From the NCBI GenBank assembly GCA_023213395.1, contig CM041465.1, forward strand, positions 59,341,741 through 59,405,740: DNA of 64,000 bases, given 5' to 3'. Under the pieces are notes generated by a model. The model was not told the DNA's origin. It saw only the letters and a program-made list of their open reading frames with translations, and ran no database searches. Both the position numbers and the translations under genes were made by a program. The DNA is from Cycas panzhihuaensis (taxonomy: Eukaryota > Cycadophyta). This document shows positions 8,630 through 21,327 of the stretch, piece by piece (within the stretch, counting starts at the first letter, position 1; the number at the start of each line of letters is the position of its first letter).

Positions 8630-11045
8630 TTCCTTTTCATATAGATCTAATAGGTGGTTAGTCCCAACATACAAAACCACTCATCATGGTCATTTTAAGT
8701 TCCAAGTAATGCCTTTTAGTCTTTATAATATCCCCTACCTTGTAAGTCTTAATTAATAAAATTTTTACTACCCACCTTAAAAAAATTATCTTTATTTTTT
8801 TGATGATATACTACTTTATAGTTCTTATTTAGCTTATACCTTCATCATCTAGAAATTATTCTTTAAATTCTACACTAATATCAGTTGTATGCTAAACTTT
8901 CAAAATGTGAATTTAGTAAATTTGAATTATAATACTTAGGTCATATCATTTTATCAATAGGTATACAAGTAGATACTAATAAAATTTTAATTATCTCCAT
9001 TTGGTCAACCCCTATAAACCTCACCTAACTACATGTCTTTCTTGGCCTCATAAGATTTTACTACAACTTTGTTTGTAACTATGCTTCTCTTACTATCTCT
9101 CTAAATAACCTCTTATATAAAGGCTCATTCTAGTGGTCCCTAATTATAGAAGTTATCTTTAACTAGCTAAAAGTAGTTATGAACTCAACTCCTATCTTTA
9201 CTACTTTAAATTTTTTATAACCCTTTCAAATTGAGTGTGATGCTTTAGGATTTTGCATAGGAGCACTCCTTATGTGAAATTTTCATCCTATTACCTTTGG
9301 AAGCCATAAAGTTAAGGATTATGAATGTCAACTATTAACTTATCAAAAGGAAATGAAAGTGATTTTGCATGTAGTAGATAAATGACAATAATATCTCTTA
9401 GGCTCCATATTCATAATCCTCACCAATCACCATAGTCTCTATCATCTTTTGGATCAACCTGTACTATTAGAAGAACATGTTAAGTGGATTAACTACTTAT
9501 AAGTATTCAACTTCACCATATCCTATAAGAAAGGTAAATATAATAGTATTTTCGATACTCTATCATGATTACCTTTTGATTCAAACATTCCTACTCTTAC
9601 CATTCATGCCATCTCTAAATCCCATCCTATATGGTTAAAGGATTTGGTAATAGAAAACTTGTCCCAATTAAACTATCTATAGTGGGTCATAAAAGCCCAT
9701 AACCAAAAGGACTAGTCAACCTATAATAATTATGTCCTATTCATATTTTTGTCCACTTTGTCTCCTCCTTCATTCCTTGCATCTTATTTAAATACCATTC
9801 TATTCCTTTAGGTGGTTATTCTGAGTTTGATAAGATATATCAACATATTCTTGCAAGATTATTTTGGCCTCTTATTAAGTTAATCATCCTTACCTTTATG
9901 TCTAAGTGTGTCACTTATCAAAGAAAGAATATGGACATTAAGGATCTACTAGGTCTTCTCTAGCCCTTGCACATTCCCTAGGGTCATTGGAAAGACATAG
10001 CCATGGATTTTATTAAATGTCTACTAATATCTATTGGATCTTATTCAATCTTAGTTATCATTAATAGACTAACTACGTATGCCTATTTCCTTCTAGTACA
10101 CATTTCATATAAGGCATCCTGTCTTACACACCTTTATACTCTATTCATCTTTGCCTATATAGGTTTCCCTCATCTATCCTTTATGACCAAGACCCTAAAT
10201 TCATTAGGTCTTTCTATCAAAAACTCTTTCAAGCATTAGGAACCTCATTTAACATGAGCATGACCTAGTATCCATAAACTAATGGCTAGTTAAAAGTTAT
10301 AAATAAAACATTAAAAACTTATTTACATTATTTTACTTTTAGCCATTAAGCTAAGTAGATTTCCTAGCTATTATTTTTGAATATTAGTACAACTCATCTC
10401 ATCATTTAATTATACGTATGTCCTTATTCATGGCTCTTTATGGGTACCTCTACCATCCCACCAAACTATAGCTACTAATCTTTGAACTACTTCTATCTAA
10501 CAAAAACTTCAAGATATGGACCAAATCCTACACACTCTTAAGTTAATCCTAGAAAATATGTAGAATCATATGAAGTAACTTATCAATCATCATTATTTTG
10601 ATCATTGTTTCTTTGTTGGTGACCTAGTATTCCTTCATCTTCAAACTTATAAATAGTATTCTCTCAAGAGCTATACAAGCCACATGTTAAGCCCATACTA
10701 CTATGTCCTATATAAAGTTCTACAAAAGATTGGTCAAGTTACCTACATACTCAAACTCTCATGGGATATAAAAATTCATAATATATTCCATGCCTCCTAC
10801 TTAAAGAAATAACTTAGCAAGAATAGTATTCTCTAGACCACTCTTCCCATCATTAATGATGAGTAGTTACTCATAATTCCCCTAGTTATATCATCGTTAA
10901 TTTATAATACCACCTTCAAAACTAGACCATCTCTAAGCATTTGGCATAGTGGGTCAGTTGTGATTTAGAGGAAGTAACATGGGAATTAGATGCTTTCCAA
11001 GTAATACCCTCATCTTCTAAGCTTTGAGGACTTACCATCTTAAAT
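8630..11045 (+). pseudogene. Chromovirus (Ty3/gypsy) pol: RT, RNase H, integrase, chromodomain; 5'-truncated
   Basis: Order on the + strand: RT from about 8630 (THHGHFKFQVMPF, then FFDDILLYS near 8800, the active-site FDD box, then an SPF-like segment near 9000); connection and RNase H, heavily broken, 9100-9550; integrase with a zinc-finger relic (CVTYQRKNM near 9910), a core opening HWKDIAMDF near 9985, INRLTTYA, a DQDPKF box near 10,195 and a YP.TNG box near 10,275. The integrase C-terminus reads FVGDLVFLHLQ near 10,615 and SLKSYTSHMLSPYYYVLYKV. A chromodomain-like WVSCDLEEVTWELDAF lies at about 10,950-11,000. The chromodomain marks a chromovirus, whose integrase targets heterochromatin. 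Dozens of stops and several frameshifts show age. Gag, protease and the first half of RT are missing. Confidence 0.85.
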
Positions 11046-11340
11046 GGGGGGCACTTATTATATAATCATATGCCACTATTAAAATTAAGTTGTTCATTCA
11101 TGTGATTAAGGTGTGTGATGGTTAGAGTTTCTTCTAAACTAGTGTGCATGGGGCCACTTATATCCTCTAATAGGAATGAGGGTTAATTTTCCTCCAATTG
11201 AATTCTATAAGTAAGGGCCATACTTGCCTATTTAAGGCCCAACATTTGTAAAGGAAGGTTACATCTAGAGTTTATTTATAATATCATACTATAATATGAA
11301 TTTAATGATCTTTACTATACTTTCAAGTGTCCCCTTTTAT
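11042..11340 (+). repeat. PPT and 3' LTR of the chromovirus
   Basis: The polypurine tract AAATGGGGGG (11,043-11,052) follows the chromodomain and precedes an LTR-like stretch starting near 11,055 (TTATTATATAATC, with the initial TG probably decayed). A TATA-like TATTTAAG lies near 11,240. The 3' border is not definable because the 5' LTR is missing. Confidence 0.5.
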
Positions 11341-12553
11341 AAATTTTGGTGCATAAATCAATAATCTGTCATTATGCTCTTGTAACAAATTGGTGTAATT
11401 ACTTATAGAACCCTTTTAAACATAGTCAACAATATGATCGATTAATGAAATATTATGTTTATTAGTATAATATTGAGATATTTTGGCAATCCTTTTTACA
11501 CCAATAATACCAATCATTCCATGTTGATATTGATGACAAATGACAAATTATCAATGCTAGATCACCAAGTTGACATTATATGCTAAGTAATTTCCAAGTC
11601 AAGTCGATGATATAATTAGTATTAACAAAATAACCATTAACATAATAATAAGAATAAATTAATGATATATGTAGTCAATAGCTAACAAGATATTAAATGA
11701 CATAGATTATGATGGGAATGAGTAAGATTCCATGTCAATGATGTAATACTCTTTAGTTGATGATAAAGAAATGGTGATGACAAGGTCGATAATATGAATT
11801 TGGTGCCAATAGCTTTCGTATTGAGAATCTTCCAATCAACAACTATTATTTACTTGCTACAATGAGTTCACAATGTGAGACAAAAATATTTATCTTTTTT
11901 ATTTATAGGTCATTATTTTAACATCATTATAAGGTGATCTATATGCATATATGACAATAACCAAGTAGATTGACTAAGTCAACATTGATGGAAAGAGTGC
12001 ATTTGATTAATGTTAGGTCAACATCAATAGAGGAAGTGAGGAATGCTCTATAGGTGTAGATAATATATACCTTAAACATTGTTTTGTAGTTATAGCCTTA
12101 AATATAGATGACAAATTGATACTAAGTAACTTATTAGCAAGAGATATTCTAATCCAACCATGCATAATGATAAGAAATTAAGGCCATGACAAGAGGAAGC
12201 AACATCATAAATAATGCTTTAACTCTTAGTAATAATCTATAAGAATGCTAGGTCAGTATATGATTAAAGACATTTAAGATTATCTAGTACATTTAGCGAA
12301 AAATAATTCGAATAATATTTTTAATCTTTAGTTGAGAAAATATAAATGTCAAATAAGTCAAGGATAATAACAAGTTGAAATTGGCATAATTACATTAGAA
12401 GTTTCATTAATTATTAAAATATAATAATGAAAATATGCTTTAGCATATTATACACCATAATATGCATTAGAGGAAAGACATAAATTCATTGTGATTGTAG
12501 TATATAAAGCTTTTGACGATATGTAATAATGTTAAGGAAGTTAGATCCCTTTG
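11341..12553. other. AT-rich spacer with no recognisable content
   Basis: No open frame over 60 codons and no domain. The text is rich in ATAAT/AATG words and in repeated TCAATG/GTCAA motifs, but no clear tandem period. Part may be the rest of the chromovirus LTR. Confidence 0.4.
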
Positions 12554-12878
12554 TATTAGGAAACACCTTGATGTAAATAGGATGATAGAATATTTAACAC
12601 ATAACATATCTTAAAAGAAAAAATACACACAAGAAACTAGATTTGAGGTGGGAAACCCTCTTAAGTAAAAACCTACTAAAATGATATTATTTCACATTTT
12701 TGACAACTCTAGAATAATACATAGATGGACTTTGATCTTTATTTATAGATCCAAAGTGCCTTGATAATATTATATTATGTGATTACATTTGTCAGCTCAT
12801 CTAATATTATATCAAGAATATTCTACATATTAACTCACTAGACATTAACATTAGTTAGTATGGTAATATATTCCAATA
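12554..12878 (-). repeat. 3' LTR of a minus-strand copia derivative
   Basis: This 325-base copy matches 16,025-16,348 in the same orientation over its whole length, for example the shared AGATGGACTTTGATCTTTAT and GTTAGTATGGTAATATATT blocks. Read on the minus strand it starts TATTGG (decayed TG) and ends in TA (decayed CA). A polypurine tract adjoins it at 12,879. Confidence 0.85.
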
Positions 12879-12890
12879 TCCTCTCTTAAT
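12879..12890 (-). other. Polypurine tract of the minus-strand copia derivative
   Basis: On the minus strand the sequence reads ATTAAGAGAGGA and abuts the 3' LTR. This is the normal plus-strand priming site position. Confidence 0.7.
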
Positions 12891-13800
12891 GTAAATGTGG
12901 GGTATTAAGGTTTATCCTTGGCAATAGATCCCCTCTTAAGGATAACATCACCTAATATGCATAAACATCAATGTAGCAATCTTCAGTTGGGGCTTGGTGA
13001 ACACATTCTGAAGTTGATCTCCACTTGGACAAACTTCAACCTACATTTTCCCTAATATGATCTTCTCTTGGATGTAATGGTGCTATACCTTGTATATACG
13101 TAATTCTGTAGAAATTCTTCAACAGTCCCTACAACCATACAACTCTCTCTCACACTAATACTTTGTCCATAAAACTCAACCATTTTCCTTTGACTAAATG
13201 AAGAGGTTGAGCCACTTGAGCCATGTGAATCTTCTCTTTAAGTCTCCATTAAAGAATGCTAATATGATATGATGTGACTTCCAACTATCTAAAGTCGCTA
13301 AAGTAAGGATCAAACATACCAATAACATAAAGACTAGTGTATAATGTCTTTGCATACCTAAATCCTTCTTTCTACTTGAAATCCTATGCAACAAGCTTTT
13401 CTAACTTGTAAACTAACTAAGTTCTTTAAGGGAGGTAAGGGACCCAAATCCCACACATCACTCTCTATTAATACAACTCTCCGTTACAAATCTCTACTTG
13501 TTGAAACAATGGTGTCTATCTCAAGTTTTAACTAGCATGTTGATTCATATTCTTTCATCATCTTCTAGGTGTTCAACTATCAATAGAACATGGAGTTGCA
13601 ATCCATGTCTCTTCAAATAATGACTGCCCATCATCACTCCTACTAAGTCCTGCTTCTATCTCAAATATAATGTTAGGCAAACAAACCTCCACACCTACTG
13701 AATCATGAGTTGGAAATGGTAAGAAATGAAAGATAAAACCTATAATTAGATGACACTCAATACGATACGCCAATAACTCATTTAATCTTGACATCTAGAC
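12891..13800 (-). pseudogene. Copia pol remnant (linker, RT piece, RNase H end)
   Basis: On the minus strand 13,794-13,573 holds a variable linker-like segment (THDSVGVEV). 13,394-13,194 reads LDSWKSHHI followed by FNGDLK, the RT motif normally seen as D(V/I)K.AFLNGDL. Near 13,080-12,970 it reads EVCPSGDQLQNVFTKP, the conserved end of copia RNase H (GDQ.AD.FTKP). The RT palm with YVDD and most of RNase H are missing between these blocks, so the coding part is internally deleted as well as broken by stops. The order agrees with a minus-strand element bounded by the LTR pair. Confidence 0.7.
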
Positions 13801-15167
13801 TAATCACAATGCTTTTCTCCTTTAGATCACACTATTTATAAGCCCTATTCACTTCAAACTCTTGTAGTATTGTTAATATAATTTTTCTCTAAGATGAGTG
13901 CACTACATGCACTTCAAACAACAAATGGAAGGCTTTTGACTTGGTCTAATATATAACACTAAGGGAATATACCACAAACAACTTTAACAATGTACCTAAT
14001 ACCCATCCTCTATAGCTTTAGCCATAAATCTATGGGAGGCAAACCATAACATGTACCAATCTCACCATTTTCATCATGATATTGACTTATAATGCAAACG
14101 TATGGAGTTTATAGGACAACCATTCTATGCCATTATAAAGGTATAACTAATTTTTAAGGCATCTTGTTATAGACTTTTCCATTCACACTTCAAATTTTTA
14201 TCAAACACTCTATCAATTCCATATTATATTTGTTCAGATATGTACACATGTTGAATTGACATCAAATAAGCCATAAATCCTCATGCTAACATTAGTCCAA
14301 CTAGCAAAGTATAATGGTTCACTATCACTGATAACCACTTATACAAGTAGCAAATTTTGAACCTCTTGTCACCTCATATATATCTAATGCAGTAGAACTC
14401 GAATATACACGAATAAAACACATCATTTTATAATGAGTAACCACACTTATAATAACATATGTGCAATGATCTATGCCATACTAATAATAGAGTTTACTTT
14501 CCTATAGCTTAGGTATCTCGATCAAACTCGCCCTTCTTCACCCTCTCTTTCCCTTCTCTTACCTATTCTTACCTTCTTTGTCAATTAGTGATAATTCACT
14601 ACCTTAACATCTTCACTCAACAAGCTCTACCATGTAACCACATGTAATAAGAGTCTTATCCCCTCATCTCACCCTTCTTCACCCATTAACTCCCTCATGT
14701 AAAACATACACTAGAGAGCATCATTTTGCCTCACTCGCTTTCTCATACAATCATATGTAAGAGAACAAATAGTTGCCTCTTCACCTATTTTACCCTATCA
14801 TGTAATTGCATGCAACATGGCCTATTCACCACATCACCAATAATCTATCAAAAACCCATCACCATAACATACTCACTTAATCCAAGTATCTTTCAAGGTT
14901 ATTATAAACCACTCAATATACTGATGGCTGTAATTAATAACACTAATGATCTTTGGTTAAAGGGCAAAACATATGATATGAAATATATGGGCAAATGACA
15001 TTAGTAACTTAATATATGAAATGGTGAATATATATCAAATGAAGGGATGATTAAAAACTATTAATACAAAGGCAACTTCATCATCTAACATATGGGCAAT
15101 TAAATATTAAAACAATGAATGGAATATGTCAACACTGGGCGATGAAAATCAATGCCATAAATATATG

Positions 15168-15223
<56 letters not shown>

Positions 15224-16011
15224 TATATATAGATGGATAGATAGTTGCAATAATAATGTACGTAGGCCATAAACATCATAATGATGTAACTATATAACAT
15301 AACTACAAATGAATAAGTTACTCTAAATTATTATGCATACTATTACAACTGATGATATTAAATGATCAGTGATGAAATATCACTATGCAGGCTTTAAATC
15401 AACTAGGTGGCTCATACATTCATCATGTGGATATTAATTTCAATGCATGGTAAATAAAATATCATTACTCAAGGTGTTTACAATCATATACATAATATAT
15501 ATTTCAAAATATATTGATATATATGGGCATACCTTTATTTCATTACAGGTGTTGCAACAGCTTCATCATGGCTTTGCACTCTCTCACTACTTGTTTCACA
15601 TCAATAAAGAGCTAGTAGTCACTTACAACTAGGTGTATGACATCTCTCCTCACATGGGGAGCCTTAAACACCTTTAAAACCTGATTAATAGACTTCAAAA
15701 TCACCTTTAGGGCTTTACAAACTTAATGGCACATGAAACAATAGATCTAACACCTTCAATAGGCTCAAAATAGGCTCCTATGGATAATAATAGAGTAACT
15801 AGGCCTGTATATTATCTACACACTTCCATAGGGCTTTAAAATATTGTAAAATAGAAATAGAAGGCTTTCAAGATCTGATAATGATCATCTACATCTCTAT
15901 GGCAATTTTGCAGGTCATCAAATAAGCCAATCCTCATCGAGTAAGCTAACATGACCTGGCACCAATGATTAGATGATCTAAATAATGACCATATGCTTGT
16001 GCACCTCCTAT
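13801..16011 (-). other. Non-coding internal region of the minus-strand copia derivative
   Basis: Between the primer site at 16,012 and the pol remnant no gag, protease or integrase can be recognised. The element is therefore either deleted or carries unrelated sequence. An (AG)n microsatellite lies inside. Confidence 0.45.
15179..15219. repeat. (AG)n microsatellite
   Basis: About 20 uninterrupted AG units, flanked by TATATA and AGATAGAT stretches. Confidence 0.95.
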
Positions 16012-16024
16012 AGCTTTGATACCA
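16012..16024 (-). other. Primer-binding site (initiator Met tRNA type)
   Basis: On the minus strand the sequence reads TGGTATCAAAGCT, one change from the copia consensus TGGTATCAGAGC. It directly follows the 5' LTR end. Confidence 0.8.
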
Positions 16025-16348
16025 TATTAGAAAACACCTCTATGTAAATAGGACAACATAATCTAAACACATAATATATCTAAATAGAAAAAATTAACAT
16101 AGGACACCAAATTTGAGGTGAGAAACCCTCTTAGGTGAAAACTCACCAAAATGATATTATTTCATAATTTTGACAAATCTAGCATACTACATAGATGGAC
16201 TTTGATCTTTATTTATAGATATAAAGTGCCTTGATAATATTATATTATGTGATTATATTCGTTGGCTCATCCAATATTACATTGAGAATATTCTGCACAT
16301 TAACTCACCATACATTAGCATTAGTTAGTATGGTAATATATTATAATA
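16025..16348 (-). repeat. 5' LTR of the minus-strand copia derivative
   Basis: Partner of 12,554-12,878 (324 against 325 bases). Differences are mainly C/T and G/A transitions plus small indels. Both terminal dinucleotides read TA on the minus strand. Together the pair defines an element of about 3.8 kb. Flanking 5-base blocks (CTTTG and TTTTC) do not form a convincing target-site duplication. Confidence 0.85.
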
Positions 16349-17845
16349 TTTTCTTGTTTTATAAAATGAATAGCATTTTTATTGGCCTAGCTAGCTAAAA
16401 ATTATATCTAGCCATGTTAGGAGATTATGTATAATATTAATAAGTGACTACAATATGTATCATTAATAAGACTCCAACACAACTATAAATAAGAATAAAC
16501 CCATGTATTGAGGGAGAAATTAAAACATAAGTGAAGACATAGGTAGTAGGTACATAAATTTTTCATCTCAACCCAAGTTGATGCTTTTCTCATTTACTAA
16601 TAATATGCAACGACAAATTTAAAGCCAACAACCTCATGTAGTATTATTTCTACTTAACTAATAATGATCCTAATGAATGATTACTTGATGTGATGCAATT
16701 ACTCTCTCTAGTAATTATTCCCTATATGACAATTAATTCTATTATTAAAAAGAGTATGGATGAAGTAGGCCTTTTAAATCGAAGGGGATAGTAAATTCCT
16801 AGGCACAATGAGGTACCAAAGGCACCACAAATTAGCCATAAAGTTAATTATTATAGATTGAGGAATGCCCTATTAGGCTTGGAAAAAGACCTTGGTAAAA
16901 AGAGTATGAACTCTTTTGTTGGGCATGGTCCAAGAAAAAAGTAGAGAAATTAGTAATCTTAAACATGGGTCTAGAGCAGGTTAACATCTAGGAAACCCGT
17001 TTAACTTAAGAAATCATGATGGTGAACTAGAATTTTTACTCTTTATATAGAAGTTGGCATTGTATTAACAATAGTTCTAAAAGTACCTTAAAAATTATAT
17101 ACTCTCTTAATCACTATTAGTGAACTATATATCTAAAGGACTTCCTAAAGAACTAATAGATGCAATGACTAGTTACCTATATAAATTGGTGGATGGATGA
17201 TCTTTCATATAGATATCATCATATTTCTTATAATTTTTATAGTCTTATGTGACTTTTAAAGTATAAGAGAGATGTTGGATTTGAAGTAATTCTAGGACAA
17301 AATATAATTAAATCCCAAGAGAGATGTTGGCCTATAGAAGGGCCATGGTCATAATATATAATGATTTGTAATACATTAGAAAAAAGTGGATAAATTAATA
17401 CTTGTATTAAATAAGGGTTAATTAATATAAATGATTACATTAAAGAAGTGTTAATAGAGGATTAGTTAGGTAGTTGATTGATGTATAAATGAGCTACATG
17501 AGTGAGGCATTAAAGTAGGTAAGCAACATGTTAGGTATTGTTAGAAGGAGTGATACATTGACCTGAGGCTAATGATCTTTATTGCCTAGTCAACCATGTA
17601 ATCTCTCTCTTATTAATAAATAATACATTGCTACTTATATTTATATTCCATTACCTCTAATACTCTCTCTCCTCTCATGAATGTGGTATTATTTAATGCT
17701 TATTGATATAATTATAAAGAATGTTATTTAATTATATGTGCCATCCTTATGTAATGACATGTTGACAAACTGAGGTAATGAGACCCTAGAATATCCAATA
17801 ACTTATGAGTTGTATTTAGATGTTTTTCAAATAAGGTAAGAAAAA
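16349..17845. other. AT-rich spacer without recognisable genes
   Basis: No family-level similarity was seen in any frame. A + strand frame near 16,850-16,990 is moderately open (GLEKDLGKKSMNSFVG) but matches nothing I know. Confidence 0.35.
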
Positions 17846-20800
17846 GGCCTAATAATGATTATCCTTATTAGGGCTTTAAGAGATCTATCATATTCTTAAC
17901 ACTTCCATAGAACAAGATCAAGGGCACTAATACCCAACCCTTGAAGCATCTTTGCTAGCATGGAATTCATAGAACACTTTAAACTAATTACTATTTTTTC
18001 TAGGAAACAATTTGGGGTTTCAATTATAATGAAGAAAGGAAAGATAAAATACCTTATCATCTCCTCAATGGAAGGGAGCTCAATTGGATTGAATGTGATG
18101 AGGGATTGGCCTATAGGTTTTACCTTAGTGGAATTAACTTCCCTAGGCTAAAGGATATTAAGGAGAAACTACCTTTGGTTAGGATAACTTTTTAGGGCAT
18201 ATATAATTAAAATTCCTAATAAGATAAATTGAAGCTCCTCAATGATAAGAAAATATTTCCCTTTGCATATGGGTTGGGGAAGAACCATTGTCATATCAAA
18301 TTACCTAGGATAAATAAGAATAATTTTTGGTAACCTAATAACTTCTAAAGGTGGGGGATTGGAGGATGATATATGATCCATTTCTTTTATTACTTGGTCA
18401 TAGGTAGTAATGAATATATGGGAAGCCTCAAATATATAAATCACATACTTACCTTTTACATTATATAATTAGGTGGATTCTTTGATATTTGACATCTTCT
18501 TAAGCTTGGGTTTTAGTGGATGATATATTGGGCTCTTATTTAGGCTTAATAGGCTATTTAAGTTTTTTTTCTTTAGGCTATTAAACCTTGCCATTTCCCT
18601 TTTAATCTTGAGATGGTTTATCATCATGCTTTAGAAAATGTTCTTTATAAATAGGTTGCTTTAAGTCGGGCCTTGATGTTAATTAGTTCTAGAGATTTCA
18701 TAGAGGAGTAAGCTTAGGATATTGGGACTAATAATGAGCATCATCATGGCTACCACTTTGATTAATGGAACACCATCATTTTGGTATGGGTGTACTACTA
18801 TCATTATTCTCCCTTTAAAAGGATGATATTGCTTTATTTGGTGAAATGGCCTAGAATATTTAGGTTCTTAGCCTAACTAGTTCAACCTCTTAAGAGGCCC
18901 TAATTATAGCTTGAAATCTTAAATTACCTACTCAACTAAATAAGTGATAGAGGTGGTAGTGCCTATTTTGGGCACTTCCATATGAGCCTTGGGGTAAATG
19001 GTATTAATAAAGATGTCTCTTGTCAATTCTTTAGGCAACATGGCCTTGGAAGAGTGAATCAAATCATGAAACTATTAGATAAAGTCTTAATTAATATCTT
19101 TAGGGCCTTATTAAAGAGAGAGAATAACCTTAGCCTTACTCTCAAAAAGGTATTAACTATTGGAATATATAAATAGAATAAGAAGATTGCTTATCTAAGA
19201 ACTTAAGTACATCCCTATGAAGTCATCTTGGGAATATTTTTATCATTATATGGTTATGGGGCTAGAAATTAATGTAAGGTAGGTCAAAGGCCTTAATGGA
19301 CATCTTAGGGTCTTGAGCCATGGTTCCCTTAAACTTTAGAATCTCAAGTGGATGTGGCAAAAGATTGGTTTTGATCATATCTAATAAAAGGGAGATATTT
19401 TAGGAGTCAATAAATGGCTAAGTGCTTGATTAGATCAAGAGGTCAATGTCTCCTATATGGGGAAGGTATGGTAGATATGATTGAATAGTAATATGGGGGG
19501 TGTTCCCTTCTAGTATATTTAGTAAGGTGGAGGTTGAATGGATGGATTCAATTAAGTGATATCCCTAGCTAGGTTAGGAATTATCGAATGGAGTGGAGGC
19601 CTTCTATAGTTAGGCATGTCATAAGGTATGTATAGGTAGGAGATAATTGAGTAGGTTCAGAAGGAGTGGGACTAGGCTAGGGGTTTTAGGTGGTTTAAAG
19701 AGAGTATACAAACCCTCTATATATGGGCATTCCCAATGAAGTGCTAAGTTAGTAAGGGTGAGATGCTACCTCTAGTTAGGCTATATAGTTTGGGTTTGCC
19801 AACCTAATTAAACAACTAGAACTAATAGGATGATAGGAGGTTGAACACCAATAAGGAGGTAGGGAAATGGGCCAAGTTAAACCCTAGTAGGTATTCCCAT
19901 AGGTGGAGGTATACAATAATCTTAAGGATGAGGGAGTAAGTTTTATCTATATAGGGAATTTAATGAAGTAATAAACCTATATGGATGTTATAGGTCAAGA
20001 TTATAGAACATATATGGATGTTTTCCTATAGATCCCCAAGACTAGGGTGTGTAATTAGGTGGAAGGTATACATATCTTGAAGGTAGGGCTATAACTTGAG
20101 TATGCTGTGTCATGGCCCCTAGGACACTTTAAGCCATGATGGGATGGGGAGGTAGGATGGATGGCTAGGTAATCATCTAATTTATCCAACTTAAAGTGGA
20201 TTAGGCTAATGTAGGTGGAAGTCCTATACTTAGTTGATTTGTAGTGATTAAATAAGGAAGAGGGATGGGTTCAGGGATACTAGAATAAACTATAAGATAG
20301 GATAATAAATATGGAAGAATGTGAGTAATTATATAAGAGATATCCTCTAGTTAGGACTAGGATGCAAATAAAGATGGGAAGCCATTACTCCTAAATAAGT
20401 AAGTTTCCTAGGTAGGTTATGGATATAGGACAAATGAGGCACCTTAAGAAAGGGCTCTTGAAGTAGCATACCCCTCAACAAGTTTTTGAGGAGTGGGAAT
20501 ATGTTATAGATGTGTAGCTACATCATAATAAGATGCATCTAGTGGATGGGAAAGAGGTGGTGCGAACTCAAGAGTGGTAAGTCTAAACTCATATAGGAAT
20601 GTCAAGTTATCAGGTTGAGCTACTTTAATGATATAAGAGGGAGGCCTAATTGGGTTATTGGAATTAGGATTGGGATTATGTAATATATGTGCTTTGTCTA
20701 ATTTCTCTAAAAGAGATTACATGGGATCATAAGGGTTATCATAAGGAGTGAAGTTTTATATTTAAGTTAGAATAGGCCCTAAGACCTATTAATAGAGATT

Positions 20801-20900
20801 CTATTTTACCATGGCTCAGTGGCATGGAAGCTAGGTAAAACAAAAAGTGATCTAAAGGAGGTAAACCTTATAGCCTTTGAGTGAATTAAGGAATACACTA
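17846..20900 (-). pseudogene. Minus-strand gypsy-like relic (possible gag-protease-G-patch region)
   Basis: On the minus strand the region 18,560-17,890 is read in one frame with only a few TAG/TAA stops, unusual for such AT-rich sequence. Near 18,090-17,930 it reads LPSIEEMIRYF, then SMNSMLAKMLQGLG. Spacing and order resemble the Tat/Ogre segment between protease and RT, where an E-A-E-E-A box is followed by a G-patch (MLGKGY.PG.GLG). Further upstream (19,050-18,880) ELTRDIFINTIYPKAHMEVP could be the end of a gag helical domain. No zinc knuckle or protease active site could be identified. The assignment is tentative. The opposite-strand open frames at 17,960 and 18,982 are taken as shadows. 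Confidence 0.35.
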
Positions 20901-20994
20901 GATAACAATAAACAGATCAAAAGGAATAGATAGGTCTAAAGGTACTAATTTATAACTCTAACTCAGTACATATGTGTAAGAAGTACTCATGACT

Positions 20995-21327
20995 CTTGAC
21001 TCATGAAAAATTAATCTACTTTTTTAAATATAAAGCAAAACTAAAATAAAAGCTAAATAGAAAATTTGTCTTGGGTACCAAGTGCCAAATAAAATTATGA
21101 TTAACCCTAAAATAAAACTTACATAATGTGTTAGGGTTCTCCATATTTATAGGTATTAATATGGCACCTTATTAAAAAAATTGACTTCAATAATAACATT
21201 AATAATAAAATACCAACTTCCTAATATAAAAAGCTAACTTAATATTAATTTTAAATTACTATCCCTAAAACCTAACTTCTAATAAAACATTCACCTTTCC
21301 TCAATGGAATAGGATTATTATAATCTA
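20995..21327 (-). repeat. 3' LTR of the outermost nested element
   Basis: It aligns over about 330 bases with 39,064-39,398 in the same orientation. Shared blocks include ATAAAACTTACATAATG, AATAATAAAATA and CCAACTTCCTAATATAAAAA. Minus-strand reading starts TAGATTATAATAATCC. The element's polypurine tract adjoins at 21,328. The lower border is uncertain by about 10 bases. Confidence 0.75.

Noticed and set aside
10003-10239. Open frame as a separate gene
   Set aside because: It is part of the chromovirus integrase core in one of its shifted frames.
15100-15300. Open frame with Leu-Ser repeats, minus strand
   Set aside because: Translation of the (AG)n microsatellite.
12549-16353. Target-site duplication around the minus-strand copia derivative
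   Set aside because: CTTTG and TTTTC share only three of five bases; too weak given the T-rich context.
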